Source: Lacticaseibacillus baoqingensis (GTDB lineage: Bacteria > Bacillota > Bacilli > Lactobacillales > Lactobacillaceae). From it: a stretch of 64,000 bases of DNA. Both the position numbers and the translations under genes were made by a program. The stretch's first letter is position 1. Each line of letters opens with the position of its first letter. This document shows positions 1-9,513 of the stretch, piece by piece. The stretch is from the NCBI RefSeq assembly GCF_003946165.1, contig NZ_RHOI01000001.1:62001-126000 (forward strand), written 5' to 3'. Under the pieces are notes generated by a model. The model saw only the letters and a program-made list of their open reading frames with translations. It did not search any database and had not been told where the DNA came from.

Positions 1-1076
1 CGGTGCCAACTTATACCACCACGCCTAAACAACCGGCCCGGCTGGCTCATCCGGCGCCCGATTTTACCCCAACGATCACCGACATCGACCAGACGCTGCG
101 CGCATTGCTGGCTTTGCCGAATATTGCGTCTAAGCGGTCATTGTTCAAGCGTTATGATGCGCAAGTGCAAACCAATACCGTCATCGCCCCAGGCGGGGAT
201 GCCGGTGTGATCCGCGTGCGCGGCACCCACCGGGCGCTGGCGATGACGGCTGATTCTAATGGGCGGCTGTTGGCTTTAGATCCAGAAATCGGCGGGGCCA
301 TCACTGTTGCTGAAGCGGCGCGCAATCTCGTCGCCACTGGCGCAGAGCCATTAGGGATCACCGATTGTTTGAATTATGGCGACCCGAGCAAGCCAGAAGT
401 CTATTATGAATTGCAAGCATCTGCCAAAGGGATCGTCGAAGCGACTAAAGTGTTCAACACGCCTGTCATTTCCGGGAATGTGTCGTTGTATAACGAAACT
501 TCCGGCGTCGGGATTCACCCGACGCCAATGATCGGCATGGTCGGGTTGATCACTGATTTAGACGCGATCACCACCGTGGCATTTAAACAAGCGGGAGACG
601 TCGTTTTCTTGGTCGGGGCGACCGGCGATGATTATAACGGCAGCAGCATCCAGTATTTACAAAACGGCGCTTATGCCGGCCGCTTGACCGGCTTTGATCT
701 GACTCAGGAAAAAGCCATTCAAGACAAGATGTTAAAAGCAATCCAGGCGCATTTGGTCAATGCCTGTCATGACCTGGCAGATGGCGGTTTGGCGGCTGCT
801 TTAGTCGAAATGGGCACCGCAAACCGCCTCGGTATCAAAGGCAGCACCGCGTTATCTGCGGCGCAGTTTTTTGCCGAGACCCAAGGCCGCTTTTTAGCCG
901 CGGTGCCGCCAGCTCAGCAAGCGGCGTTTGCCGCGCAAATGGGCAAAGACGCCGTGGTATTAGGGACGGTGAGCGATGGGGAATTTGTCCTTGACTTGGC
1001 AGATGCCAAGCTCGACACCACGATCGCTGATCTAGCGGCGATCCAAGAGGAGGCGTTAGCATGGCAGCTGAAGTAA
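1..1076 (+). CDS. purL: Phosphoribosylformylglycinamidine synthase subunit PurL, C-terminal part (5' end outside window)
   Basis: The reading frame is open from the window edge and ends at 1076, giving about 358 residues of a family that is usually about 740 long, so roughly the N-terminal half is missing only because of the window boundary. PurL is the large synthetase subunit that, with PurS and PurQ, converts FGAR, glutamine and ATP to FGAM. The AIRS-like C-terminal half is recognisable from GGDAGVIRV, the TDCLNYGDPSKPE segment, the PVISGNVSLYNE glycine-rich motif and CHDLADGGLA near the end. The stop overlaps purF by 16 bases, which fits translational coupling in the purine operon. Confidence 0.95.
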   Translation, partial: VPTYTTTPKQPARLAHPAPDFTPTITDIDQTLRALLALPNIASKRSLFKRYDAQVQTNTVIAPGGDAGVIRVRGTHRALAMTADSNGRLLALDPEIGGAITVAEAARNLVATGAEPLGITDCLNYGDPSKPEVYYELQASAKGIVEATKVFNTPVISGNVSLYNETSGVGIHPTPMIGMVGLITDLDAITTVAFKQAGDVVFLVGATGDDYNGSSIQYLQNGAYAGRLTGFDLTQEKAIQDKMLKAIQAHLVNACHDLADGGLAAALVEMGTANRLGIKGSTALSAAQFFAETQGRFLAAVPPAQQAAFAAQMGKDAVVLGTVSDGEFVLDLADAKLDTTIADLAAIQEEALAWQLK

Positions 1077-2515
1077 AGAGTCTGAATGAAGAATGCGGGG
1101 TTTTTGGGGTGTGGGGTGATCCGCATGCCGCTGTATTGACCCATTTAGGCTTGCATACCTTACAACATCGCGGCCAAGAAGGCGCCGGGATCGTCGGTTT
1201 GACGGATCATGGGCTGCATCGCCACAATGGCTTTGGCTTGGTGTCTGAAGTGTTTGCGGATCCGGAATCCTTGCGGCAATTGGCTGGCACGGCGGCTTTG
1301 GGCCATGTGCGCTATGCCACGGCAGGCGGCCGGATCTTAGAAAACATCCAGCCGTTGTTGTTCCGGTTTTCCAATGAATCGATCGCTTTGGCGCACAATG
1401 GGAATTTGACCAATGCCTTGAGCTTGCGGGCCAAATTAGAAGCCGATGGGGCGATTTTCCAGTCGACATCAGATACGGAAGTCTTGATGCATTTGATCCG
1501 GCGCAGTCATGCTGCCGGCTTTCAAGCGCAGTTATGTGAGGCTTTGAATCAAGTCCATGGCGGGTTTGCCTTTGCGCTGTTGACCGAACACGCGTTATAT
1601 GCCGCCAGCGATCCTAATGGCTTCCGGCCGTTGGTGGTCGGCCAATTGCCCAGCGGCGGCTATGTGATCTGCAGTGAAACTGCCGGCTTGAATGCCGTCG
1701 GCGCTGATTTTATCCAAGATGTGCAACCGGGGCAGTTGGTAGTCGTCGATGAGTTGGGGCTGCATGTGAGTCAATACACCACTGATACGCAATTAGCGGT
1801 TTGTTCAATGGAATATGTCTATTTTGCCCGGCCGGACTCTGAGATCCATGGCGTTTCGGTCCATCAAGCACGGGTGCGCATGGGTGAGCGCTTGGCCAAG
1901 GAACAACCTGCCGCTGGGGACATCGTCGTCGGCGTCCCGAATTCGTCTTTATCGGCCGCTTTAGGGTATGCGCGTGCCAGCGGGATCCCTTATGAAATGG
2001 GCTTGATCAAATCCCAGTATGTGGCACGCACGTTTATCCAACCGACCCAAGCGCTGCGTGAGCGCAGTGTGCGCATGAAGCTGTCGCCGGTGCGGCCAGT
2101 GGTGGCCGGCAAACGGGTGATCTTAGTGGATGATTCGCTGGTGCGGGGCACCACGGCGATCCAGCTGGTTCAATTGCTCAAAGATGCAGGTGCTAAAGCA
2201 GTGCATTTGCGCATCGCCAGCCCGCCGCTGCGCTTCCCATGTTTTTATGGGATCGATATTCAAACCACCCATGAATTAATGGCCGCCAATCACAGTATCG
2301 CCGAGATGCGCGATTTGTTAGGGGCAGACAGTTTAGGCTTTTTGTCCACGCAAGGGCTTGAAGACAGTGTCGGCTTGCAAACCACTGCCCCCAATGGCGG
2401 CTTGTGTGTGGCGTATTTCACCGGGGAATACCCAACGGCACTTGATGACTATGAACAGACGCTAGAAGCTGAGTTGGCCAAATTACAGATCAATATTCCG
2501 GAGGTATCGGCATGA
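1061..2515 (+). CDS. purF: Amidophosphoribosyltransferase (glutamine PRPP amidotransferase)
   Basis: This cytoplasmic enzyme catalyses the first committed step of purine synthesis, PRPP plus glutamine to phosphoribosylamine. At 484 aa it has the usual length. Residues 1-11 look like the short propeptide of the Bacillus-type enzyme, followed by Cys12 in EECGVFG, the expected N-terminal nucleophile of the glutaminase domain after processing. The PRPP-binding loop VILVDDSLVRGTT lies near residue 360 in the phosphoribosyltransferase domain. The family often carries an Fe-S cluster; ligands were not checked one by one. An AGAGGAGG site inside purL precedes the ATG. It overlaps purL by 16 bases and purM by 4 (ATGA). 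Confidence 0.97.
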   Translation: MAAEVKSLNEECGVFGVWGDPHAAVLTHLGLHTLQHRGQEGAGIVGLTDHGLHRHNGFGLVSEVFADPESLRQLAGTAALGHVRYATAGGRILENIQPLLFRFSNESIALAHNGNLTNALSLRAKLEADGAIFQSTSDTEVLMHLIRRSHAAGFQAQLCEALNQVHGGFAFALLTEHALYAASDPNGFRPLVVGQLPSGGYVICSETAGLNAVGADFIQDVQPGQLVVVDELGLHVSQYTTDTQLAVCSMEYVYFARPDSEIHGVSVHQARVRMGERLAKEQPAAGDIVVGVPNSSLSAALGYARASGIPYEMGLIKSQYVARTFIQPTQALRERSVRMKLSPVRPVVAGKRVILVDDSLVRGTTAIQLVQLLKDAGAKAVHLRIASPPLRFPCFYGIDIQTTHELMAANHSIAEMRDLLGADSLGFLSTQGLEDSVGLQTTAPNGGLCVAYFTGEYPTALDDYEQTLEAELAKLQINIPEVSA

Positions 2516-3513
2516 GTTTAGACTATAAAAGTGCCGGCGTCGACGTCGACGCCGGTAATGAAGTGGTCCGGCGCATCGCCCCAGTGGCTAAAGCCACCCA
2601 AAACGAGCGCGTCTTAGGCGACTTAGGCGGCTTTGCCGCTGCCTACCGCTTGCCTGCAGTGCCGCAGCCGGTGTTGGTTTCTGCTACCGATGGGGTGGGC
2701 ACCAAGTTGTTGTTAGCTTTGCAATGTGACCAACATGATACGATCGGCATCGATCTGGTCGCCATGGTGGCCAATGACCTCGTGGCTGATGGCGCGACAC
2801 CATTGTATTTTTTAGATTATTTAGCCACCGATGCGCTGGATCCAGCGCGGGTAGAAACGATCGTGCGCGGGATCGCGTATGGCTGCGCGCAAGCGGGCAT
2901 GGCGTTGATCGGCGGCGAAACTGCTGAAATGCCTGGCATGTATCCGCAACATCACTATGACCTGGCAGGCTTTGCCGTGGGATTAGCCTCAGAAGACAAG
3001 CTGTTGCCCAAAGGGGTGCAAGCTGGGGATGTTTTGATCGGTTTGGCCAGTTCTGGCGTCCACTCTAACGGGTTTTCATTGGTGCGCCGCTTATTAGCGG
3101 AAACGAACCTGGGCAATACCCCGTTATCAGATGGCACGGAGATCACCACTGCGCTGCTCACGCCGACACGTATCTACGCTCAAGCGGTCTTGCCCTTGAT
3201 TCAAGCCGGCTTGGTTCATGGGGCGGCGCATATCACCGGCGGCGGTTTTATCGACAATGTCCCACGGATGCTGCCTAAGCCGCTTGCGGCTGAAATCGAT
3301 GCTGCCGCTTGGACTTGGCCGGAATTGTTTCAACGGCTGCAACAAGCAGGAGACTTGAGCTTAGAAACGATGCGGCGGACCTTTAACTTAGGTATCGGCA
3401 TGGTCTTGGCGGTGGCGGCACAAGATGTCGATCAAGTGTTGGCGGCCACGCCGCACAGCAAAGTGATCGGCCGCGTGATCCCGCGCGAAACGGCTGCGAT
3501 CAAATGGAGGTAG
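2512..3513 (+). CDS. purM: Phosphoribosylformylglycinamidine cyclo-ligase (AIR synthetase)
   Basis: PurM closes the imidazole ring, converting FGAM and ATP to AIR. The 333-aa length is normal. The N-terminus carries the AGVDVDAGNEVVRRI motif, followed by SATDGVGTKL, the ATP-site segment of this superfamily, then GGETAEMPGMY, and ITGGGFIDNVPR in the C-terminal half. PurM and the C-terminal half of PurL share one fold, so weak resemblance between the two is expected. The start is the ATG that overlaps the purF stop by 4 bases, with a GGAGG site just upstream. purN follows after 3 bases. Confidence 0.97.
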   Translation: MSLDYKSAGVDVDAGNEVVRRIAPVAKATQNERVLGDLGGFAAAYRLPAVPQPVLVSATDGVGTKLLLALQCDQHDTIGIDLVAMVANDLVADGATPLYFLDYLATDALDPARVETIVRGIAYGCAQAGMALIGGETAEMPGMYPQHHYDLAGFAVGLASEDKLLPKGVQAGDVLIGLASSGVHSNGFSLVRRLLAETNLGNTPLSDGTEITTALLTPTRIYAQAVLPLIQAGLVHGAAHITGGGFIDNVPRMLPKPLAAEIDAAAWTWPELFQRLQQAGDLSLETMRRTFNLGIGMVLAVAAQDVDQVLAATPHSKVIGRVIPRETAAIKWR

Positions 3514-3516
3514 CAC

Positions 3517-4089
3517 ATGAAGCATATCGTTGTTTTTGCTTCTGGCAATGGCAGTAATTTTGCCGCGTTGGCGCGCTATTTTGAAGGCGGACGGCACGGG
3601 GTCGTGATCGATCTGCTGGTTTGTGATCACCCTGGTGCGTATGTGTTGACGCGCGCAGCGGAGTTTGGGATCGCGACTTTTGCGATCGATTATCATGCAT
3701 ATGCTGATAAACAAGCGGCGGAAACTGCGATCTTGGCGCAGCTGCCGCCTTGCGATATGATCGTCTTAGCGGGGTTCATGCGCATCATTGGCGCGACGTT
3801 ATTAGCGGCGTTTCCTGAGCGCATCGTCAACTTGCATCCCGCGTTGCTGCCGAGTTTTCCTGGGCGCAGCGGGATCCAAGATGCCTATGCCTATGGGGTC
3901 AAAGTGACTGGGGTGACGGTGCATTATGTCGATGCCGGGATCGACTCTGGGCAGATCATTGCCCAAGAGCCGGTGCGGATCAACCCAGAGATGACATTGG
4001 CGGAATTGGAGACTGCGATCCATGCAGTCGAACATGACTTGTTACCTAAAACGGTAGCGGACTTATTGACAAAGGAGAAAATAGCTTGA
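3517..4089 (+). CDS. purN: Phosphoribosylglycinamide formyltransferase (10-formyl-THF dependent)
   Basis: PurN transfers a formyl group from 10-formyltetrahydrofolate to GAR. The 190-aa protein has the N-terminal [10 protein letters not shown] phosphate-binding turn and the catalytic region [12 protein letters not shown], with the family His in HPALLPS and the Asp in DSGQII. The ATG is 3 bases after purM and is preceded by ATGGAGGTAGCAC, a strong site placed over the purM stop. The 3' end overlaps purH by 4 bases. No purT-type alternative enzyme is visible in the window. Confidence 0.96.
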   Translation: MKHIVVFASGNGSNFAALARYFEGGRHGVVIDLLVCDHPGAYVLTRAAEFGIATFAIDYHAYADKQAAETAILAQLPPCDMIVLAGFMRIIGATLLAAFPERIVNLHPALLPSFPGRSGIQDAYAYGVKVTGVTVHYVDAGIDSGQIIAQEPVRINPEMTLAELETAIHAVEHDLLPKTVADLLTKEKIA

Positions 4090-5612
4090 AAAAACGGGCA
4101 TTGCTAAGTGTATCGGATAAAACTGGATTGGTCGACTTTGCCAAAGGCTTAAGCGCTCGCGGTTTTGAATTGGTGTCCACTGGCGGCACCCACCGCGTGT
4201 TAGCAGATGCTGGGTTAGCCGTGACGGCAGTCGAAGCGGTCACTGGTTTTCCAGAAATGCTGGATGGACGGGTGAAGACGCTGCATCCTAAGATCCATGC
4301 CGGGATCTTGGCCAAGCGCGACGTGCCAGCGCATATGGACGCGTTAGCAGAACATGAGATCACCCCGATCTCAGTGGTGTGTGTCAATTTATACCCCTTT
4401 GCCGAAACCATCCAAAAACCCAATGTGACGCGTGCTGAAGCCATCGAACAAATCGATATTGGCGGACCCAGTGCGTTGCGCGCCGCGGCCAAAAACAGCG
4501 ACAGCGTTTGGGCAGTGGTCGATCCAGCCGATTATGCGGCAGTTTTAGCAGGGATCGACGCCGATGATGCGGCATTGCGCCAAACATTAGCCGCCAAGAT
4601 CTTTGCGACCACCGCCGCTTATGATGCGCAGATCGCCGCTTATTTGGATCCTGAACCATTTCCTGATCAATTTACCCCGACTTATACTAAGAAGCAGGCC
4701 TTGCGTTACGGGGAAAACTCCCATCAACAAGCCGCTTTTTATGCGGCACCAGACGCACCTGAGTCCAGTTTGGCCAATGCCAAACAGCTGCACGGCAAGG
4801 AATTGTCGTATAACAACTTGAAAGATGCCGATGCGGCGTTGACGATGGTCAATGAGTTCACCCAACCCACAGTGGTGGCAGTTAAGCATATGAACCCTTG
4901 CGGCATTGGCAGCGCCGACACCATTGAAGCGGCGTGGGATAAGGCGTATGCGGCAGATTCGACGTCGATTTTTGGTGGGATCATTGCGTTGAATCGGCCG
5001 GTTGATCTCGCCACGGCGACGAAGATGCACGCCTTGTTTTTGGAAATCGTCATGGCACCAAGTTTTGACGATGACGCGTATGCGATTTTAGCCAAAAAGA
5101 AGAATCTGCGCTTGTTGACGGTACCGTTGGCTGCCGCCACTGAAGTGCCGCATGTCGAAAGTGTTTCTTTGGTCGGCGGGCTGCTGCGGCAAACCAGCGA
5201 CGACGCAGTTGAAACGGCTGCTGATTTGACTGTCGTGACCAAAGTCCAGCCGACTGCTGAGCAGATCGCGTCGTTATTATTCGCGCAGCAAGTGGTCAAA
5301 CATGTTAAATCCAATGCCATTGTGATCGCTAAAAATGGTCAGACCTTAGGGATCGGGGCTGGGCAAATGAACCGGATCGGTTCAGTCGAAATCGCCTTGA
5401 CCCAAGCCCAACAAAATTCAGAATTTGCCGGTGCGGTGATGGCTTCTGACGCCTTTTTCCCGATGGATGACTGTGTTGAGTATGCCGCCCAACACGGTAT
5501 CCGGGCGATCATTCAACCAGGTGGGTCGATCCGCGATCAAGATTCGATCGCGATGGCCGATAAGTATGGCATTGCGATGGTCACCACTGGGGTGCGCCAC
5601 TTCCGCCATTAA
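4086..5612 (+). CDS. purH: Bifunctional AICAR formyltransferase / IMP cyclohydrolase
   Basis: PurH carries out the last two steps to IMP. The 508-aa protein has the usual two domains: an N-terminal MGS-like IMP cyclohydrolase ([13 protein letters not shown], then [11 protein letters not shown] and [13 protein letters not shown]) and a C-terminal AICAR transformylase containing VKHMNPCG, whose Lys and His belong to the active site. The start is TTG at 4086, overlapping the purN stop as TTGA and preceded by AAGGAGAAAATAGC. No ATG lies close enough to compete. A 33-base gap with a new GGGAGG site separates it from purD. Confidence 0.96.
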   Translation: MKKRALLSVSDKTGLVDFAKGLSARGFELVSTGGTHRVLADAGLAVTAVEAVTGFPEMLDGRVKTLHPKIHAGILAKRDVPAHMDALAEHEITPISVVCVNLYPFAETIQKPNVTRAEAIEQIDIGGPSALRAAAKNSDSVWAVVDPADYAAVLAGIDADDAALRQTLAAKIFATTAAYDAQIAAYLDPEPFPDQFTPTYTKKQALRYGENSHQQAAFYAAPDAPESSLANAKQLHGKELSYNNLKDADAALTMVNEFTQPTVVAVKHMNPCGIGSADTIEAAWDKAYAADSTSIFGGIIALNRPVDLATATKMHALFLEIVMAPSFDDDAYAILAKKKNLRLLTVPLAAATEVPHVESVSLVGGLLRQTSDDAVETAADLTVVTKVQPTAEQIASLLFAQQVVKHVKSNAIVIAKNGQTLGIGAGQMNRIGSVEIALTQAQQNSEFAGAVMASDAFFPMDDCVEYAAQHGIRAIIQPGGSIRDQDSIAMADKYGIAMVTTGVRHFRH

Positions 5613-5645
5613 ACCTGAAGACATGTTTGACCAAGGGAGGTTATT

Positions 5646-6881
5646 ATGGGCAATGTTTTGATCATTGGCAATGGCGCACGTGAAAGTGCCTTAGGCCAAG
5701 CCTTTTTACGTTCGCCACAAGTCGATACCGTGTATGTGGCACCTGGCAATGCGGGGATGCCGTTATTAGGGTTGCAGGTGCTGCCGGTGGCTGAAGATGA
5801 TTTTGCCAGCTTGCTGCAGTTTGCCCGGCAAAATGTGGCGTTAACGTTCATTGGCCCTGAAGCGCCGTTAGCGGCAGGGATCGTGGATACCTTTCAAAAA
5901 GCGCAACTGCCAGTATTTGGACCAACGCAAGCACTGGCCCAGCTGGAATCAAGCAAGCAATTCGCCAAAGCCTTCATGCAGCGTCATCATCTGCCCACTG
6001 CCAAAGCGCAAGTGGTTACTTCCCAAGCCCAAGCGCAAGCTGCCGTTGCTGAATTCGGCGTGCCGGTCGTGATCAAAGTCGATGGCCTGGCGGCAGGCAA
6101 AGGGGTGACTGTGGCCCAAACCCAAGCAGAAGCCACCGGTGCCATCACGCAGTTATACGCCCAGCAGCCGCACATGGCGGTGTTGATCGAAGAATGTTTA
6201 GTGGGCCAAGAAGCGTCAGTCATGGCCATGTTCAACGGGATCTCGCGGGTGGTGTTTCCATTATCCCAAGACCACAAGCGGCGTTTTGACCATGATGCCG
6301 GCCCTAACACCGGCGGTATGGGGGCATTTGCGCCAGCGCCCCAGTTTTCACCTGAGCAACAAGCCCAAGCGCAGGAATTGGTCGATCAAACCCTTGCCGG
6401 TATGGTCGTCGATGGGCTTTATGGCAACGGAGTCTTGTATATCGGCGTGATGTTTACAGCAGCTGGTCCCAAGATCCTTGAATATAACTTGCGCTTTGGC
6501 GATCCAGAGACTCAAGTGCTGCTGCCGCAAGTCCAAAATGATTTCTATCAGCTGGTTTTAGACCTGTTAGCCGGACAAGCGGTTGACTTACAGTTAGACG
6601 GCTTGACCTATTGCGGCGTGGTCGCAGCCAATCCAGGGTACCCGCAAGATACCAGTGCGAGTTTGCCGGTGATCATTCCAGATGAGACCCAGCGGCAATA
6701 TTGGTATCCAGCTGGGATCGTGCAAGGCACGGATGGGTTGCGCTCACATGGGGGGCGGATCTTTACCATCGTCGGTGCCGGCGCAGACTTAAAGCAGGCG
6801 CAAGCCCAAGCTTATTTGCGGCTCAAGGCGCTTAGCGGGCGCTTGGCTTATCGTGAAGACATCGGTTGGCACGCATTATAA
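5646..6881 (+). CDS. purD: Phosphoribosylamine-glycine ligase (GAR synthetase)
   Basis: PurD is an ATP-grasp enzyme that joins phosphoribosylamine and glycine to make GAR, the step after PurF. The 411-aa length is typical. It opens with the NVLIIGNGARESAL phosphate-binding loop. Later come VIKVDGLAAGKGV (ATP-grasp lysine and glycine-rich loop), GPNTGGMGAFAPAP and YNLRFGDPETQVLLP, all hallmarks of PurD. The ATG follows GGGAGGTTATT. It is the last gene of the purine operon: a hairpin with a T-run begins 9 bases after the stop. The biosynthetic order purF-M-N-H-D is conserved in Bacillota. Confidence 0.97.
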   Translation: MGNVLIIGNGARESALGQAFLRSPQVDTVYVAPGNAGMPLLGLQVLPVAEDDFASLLQFARQNVALTFIGPEAPLAAGIVDTFQKAQLPVFGPTQALAQLESSKQFAKAFMQRHHLPTAKAQVVTSQAQAQAAVAEFGVPVVIKVDGLAAGKGVTVAQTQAEATGAITQLYAQQPHMAVLIEECLVGQEASVMAMFNGISRVVFPLSQDHKRRFDHDAGPNTGGMGAFAPAPQFSPEQQAQAQELVDQTLAGMVVDGLYGNGVLYIGVMFTAAGPKILEYNLRFGDPETQVLLPQVQNDFYQLVLDLLAGQAVDLQLDGLTYCGVVAANPGYPQDTSASLPVIIPDETQRQYWYPAGIVQGTDGLRSHGGRIFTIVGAGADLKQAQAQAYLRLKALSGRLAYREDIGWHAL

Positions 6882-6890
6882 GCGGCAACA

Positions 6891-6926
6891 ATGACTACCA
6901 GATATTGTAGGGTAGTCATTTTTTTT
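6891..6926 (+). terminator. Rho-independent terminator of the purine operon
   Basis: ATGACTACC at 6891-6899 pairs with GGTAGTCAT at 6911-6919, followed by a run of eight T. It lies directly behind purD and before nrdG, so it closes the pur transcript. Confidence 0.9.
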
Positions 6927-6976
6927 GCCCTATTTTGTGGTAGCATAGAGCTATCGCAAGAATGGAGTGAGTCTGA

Positions 6977-7585
6977 ATGTCTGATCGATTACACCTTGAC
7001 CAACAGCAGCTGCAAGCCGCTTTACCCAACGATCCAGCCCCGCAAGCATGGTTGGCCCAAGAGTTGTCCCAGCAGTATGTCGCCAGTTATAAGCCGTTTA
7101 ATTTTGTGGATGGTGAAGGGGTGCGCTGCAGTTTGTATGTGTCTGGCTGCAAGTTTAATTGTCCAGGCTGTTACAACAAGGCTGCGCAGAATTTTCATTA
7201 TGGCCACCCTTATACGCAAGCCTTGGAAGATCAGATCATGGCTGATCTGGCGCAGCCTTATGTGCAAGGCTTGACGCTTTTGGGAGGGGAACCGTTTTTG
7301 AATACCCAAGTCTGCTTGCGCTTGGCCAAGCGCATCCGCGCAGAATTTGGGCATGACAAAGACATTTGGAGCTGGAGCGGCTACACCTGGGCAGAGTTGC
7401 AGCAAGAGTCGGCAGACAAACTTGAATTGCTGCACCTGTTGGACATTTTAGTCGATGGACGTTTTTTAGCCGCCCAAAAAGACCTGACGCTGCAATTTCG
7501 CGGCAGTGCCAACCAGCGGATCATTGATGTGCAGGCCAGCTTGGCTGCCGGTCAGGTGAAGATCTGGCCAAAGTTGACGCATTGA
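6977..7585 (+). CDS. nrdG: Anaerobic ribonucleotide reductase activating protein (radical SAM)
   Basis: NrdG is a radical-SAM activase that uses SAM and a [4Fe-4S] cluster to install the glycyl radical on the class III reductase NrdD. The 202-aa protein contains the CX3CX2C cluster motif in SGCKFNCPGCYN, preceded by FVDGEGVRCSLYVSG and followed by LTLLGGEPFLN, the glycine-rich SAM site. About 35 N-terminal residues extend beyond the compact E. coli form, as in other lactobacilli. A GGAGTGAG site precedes the ATG. It is odd that nrdD, its substrate, is not adjacent: purD lies upstream and a convergent kinase downstream. nrdD is presumably elsewhere. Confidence 0.9.
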   Translation: MSDRLHLDQQQLQAALPNDPAPQAWLAQELSQQYVASYKPFNFVDGEGVRCSLYVSGCKFNCPGCYNKAAQNFHYGHPYTQALEDQIMADLAQPYVQGLTLLGGEPFLNTQVCLRLAKRIRAEFGHDKDIWSWSGYTWAELQQESADKLELLHLLDILVDGRFLAAQKDLTLQFRGSANQRIIDVQASLAAGQVKIWPKLTH

Positions 7586-7591
7586 TGCGGC

Positions 7592-7633
7592 AAAAAAAGG
7601 GACCATGGCAAAGGTCATGATCCCTTTTTTTTT
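7592..7633. terminator. Bidirectional terminator between nrdG and the sensor kinase
   Basis: An A-run plus GGGA(C/T)CAT arms form a hairpin: AAAAAAAGGGACCATG at 7592-7607 faces CATGATCCCTTTTTTTTT. Both strands end in a U-run, which suits two converging genes. Confidence 0.88.
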
Positions 7634-7657
7634 GGCCTGTCAGGCGGCTGCAGGCGC

Positions 7658-8719
7658 TTATTTAGCCAATGGTTGCGGTGTTAAGGTGGCGCCGCTGTCG
7701 CCATAATAGTCCAAATGGGTAAAATGGACGGTCACCGCAGTGCCTGCGCCGACGGTGGATGTTAAGGTCAAGTGGTGGCCGAGGCGTTGGGCCAATTGCG
7801 CGGCGAGATACAACCCCAAGCCCGTCGACTTTTGATTGGCATTGCGGCCATTGGTGCCGGTGAATCCCTTTTCAAACACGCGATGTTGTTCATCGGCCGG
7901 GATCCCAATGCCAGAATCTTGGATCGTCAGTGTTGCTTCATGCTCGCCATGGGCTAATAACGCCTTGATCGCACCGCCTGCAGGGGTATATTTGATCGCG
8001 TTGGCCACTAATTGCCGCAAGATAAAGCGCAGCCACTTGTCATCGGTGGTGACGGTGATCGCCGGGCCGACCACTTGAAAACTCAGCTGCTTGGCAATGA
8101 AACTGTTGCGCTGGTCGACGGCCACTGCATTCACGACTTGTTTGAGGTCATGATCGCGCAAGAGGTAATCGCGGCTAAAACTGTCGAGGCGTGAATAATA
8201 TAAGACTTGTTCGACGTCGTGGTCGATCTTGTCCAGTTGCAAGCTCAGTTGCGTTAATTTTGTCTCATCGACTTGCCCATCTAAACTATCGACGATCAAG
8301 CTGATCGCCGCTAACGGGACTTTAGCTTCATGGACCCAGCTGTCCAAATAAGCGCGATAGTCTTGTTGCGTCGTCAACACTTGCGTCATCGCTTGGCGAT
8401 GGGCTTGCAGCAGCTGGTTGACCGCTTGGGTGATCACAGCCTGTTCATGGTTTTGCGCTGGTGCCAGCGGCCAGTCAAGTGCATCGGCGCCGGCATTGAT
8501 GCGTGCTTGCCAATCGGATAGCCAGCGTTTGCGCCGGCGATAAGCTAATGCCATGATGGCCATGGCAAACAAAGTGATCAAACTGGCCATATACAACAGC
8601 GTGTCGGCATGCACCCGGTGGCTTGGGTCCAGCCAAAGGCCGCCACAAAACAAGCACAAGCCGAATAAGTAGGCTGTGATCTGCAAGCGATGATCAAGTA
8701 AATACGCTTTAAGAGTCAT
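7658..8719 (-). CDS. BceS-like intramembrane-sensing histidine kinase
   Basis: The 353-aa kinase has two N-terminal membrane helices (about residues 11-29 and 39-60) separated by only about 10 residues, so it lacks an external sensing domain. This is the pattern of intramembrane-sensing BceS-type kinases, which receive their signal from a partner ABC transporter. The H-box reads DSWVHEAKVPLAAIS, followed by the N-box LVANAIKYTPAGG and the G-boxes DSGIGIP and GLGLYLAAQ. The start is the ATG at 8719 behind GGAGGTGTTTGG; a longer frame to 8758 would run through that site and into the regulator gene. The regulator ends 13 bases upstream, so the two form one operon. Confidence 0.88.
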   Translation of the reverse strand: MTLKAYLLDHRLQITAYLFGLCLFCGGLWLDPSHRVHADTLLYMASLITLFAMAIMALAYRRRKRWLSDWQARINAGADALDWPLAPAQNHEQAVITQAVNQLLQAHRQAMTQVLTTQQDYRAYLDSWVHEAKVPLAAISLIVDSLDGQVDETKLTQLSLQLDKIDHDVEQVLYYSRLDSFSRDYLLRDHDLKQVVNAVAVDQRNSFIAKQLSFQVVGPAITVTTDDKWLRFILRQLVANAIKYTPAGGAIKALLAHGEHEATLTIQDSGIGIPADEQHRVFEKGFTGTNGRNANQKSTGLGLYLAAQLAQRLGHHLTLTSTVGAGTAVTVHFTHLDYYGDSGATLTPQPLAK

Positions 8720-8732
8720 CCAAACACCTCCG

Positions 8733-9407
8733 TCAAGGGATGATATAACCAAGGCCAACGCGAGTTTGAATATAATCCGGCAACCCCGCTTCGGTGATTT
8801 TTTTGCGCAGCCGGTTGATGTTGACGGTTAACGTATTGTCATCAACGAACCGTTCATCTTGCCACAGCGCTTTGAGCAGGTGGGTGCGGCTGACTACTTG
8901 GCCATGGGCACGGACTAAGATCTGCAGCAGTTTGTATTCGTTTTTCGATAAGTTGATCGCTTCATCGCCAACTTGTGCCATGCCGGTTTGCAGATCAAGG
9001 CTGAGACCGCCATGCTGCAATAATTGCGCATTTTGATCGGCATAATTATAGGTGCGGCGTAATAAGGCGTTGATTTTGGCCAGCAAGACTTCAGTGGCAA
9101 AAGGCTTGTTGACAAAATCATCCGCGCCGAGGTTCATTGCCATCACCATGTCCATGTTGGTATTGCGGCTGGAAATGAAGATCACTGGGACATGGCTGAC
9201 AGTGCGGATCTGTTGGACCCAATGATACCCATCGTACACTGGCAAGTTGATATCTAACAGCACCAGGTGCGGTTGCGCCGTTTGAAACTGGGCAAAAACG
9301 TCGGCGAAATCTGTGACCACCAGCGGCTCAAGCTGCCACTTGCTTAACGCATCGGCAATCAGCGTGGCAATCGTGTGGTCGTCTTCAACGATCATGATCT
9401 TGAACAT
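8733..9407 (-). CDS. BceR-like OmpR-family response regulator
   Basis: This 224-aa regulator has a receiver domain (IVEDDHTIA acidic pocket, phospho-acceptor Asp52 in LVLLDINLP, conserved Thr/Ser and Lys in FVNKPF) and a C-terminal winged helix ending in IQTRVGLGY. It is cotranscribed with the downstream intramembrane-sensing kinase and diverges from a BceAB-like transporter, so it probably activates that transporter; this is inference from family and context. The start chosen is ATG at 9407 behind GGAGGCTTGCAC. The upstream in-frame start at 9464 has no good ribosome site and would cover the promoter. Confidence 0.9.
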   Translation of the reverse strand: MFKIMIVEDDHTIATLIADALSKWQLEPLVVTDFADVFAQFQTAQPHLVLLDINLPVYDGYHWVQQIRTVSHVPVIFISSRNTNMDMVMAMNLGADDFVNKPFATEVLLAKINALLRRTYNYADQNAQLLQHGGLSLDLQTGMAQVGDEAINLSKNEYKLLQILVRAHGQVVSRTHLLKALWQDERFVDDNTLTVNINRLRKKITEAGLPDYIQTRVGLGYIIP

Positions 9408-9429
9408 GTGCAAGCCTCCATTCCTTTGT

Positions 9430-9493
9430 ATGGTAGCCAATTTTGGGTTTTGGCACAAGTACACGCGCCGAAACGCAAGAGATTTGTTATCAT
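9430..9493. promoter_or_regulatory. Divergent promoters of the BceRS-like and BceAB-like operons
   Basis: On the minus strand TTGTGC (9458-9453) and TACCAT (9435-9430) are spaced by 17 bases upstream of the regulator gene. On the plus strand an extended -10, TGTTATCAT (9485-9493), lies about 20 bases upstream of the ABC ATPase. Only 106 bases separate the two coding regions. Confidence 0.55.
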
Positions 9494-9513
9494 GACAGTA
9501 GCGGAGGTGTGAT

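Noticed and set aside
4739-5320. Minus-strand open frame of 193 codons opposite purH
   Set aside because: The purH protein in this stretch is clearly conserved, and the antisense frame has low-complexity Ser/Ala content and no start context.
6891-7274. Plus-strand frame of 127 codons starting inside the purD terminator
   Set aside because: It begins in the terminator hairpin and overlaps nrdG in another frame. nrdG has the radical-SAM motif, so this frame is a shadow.
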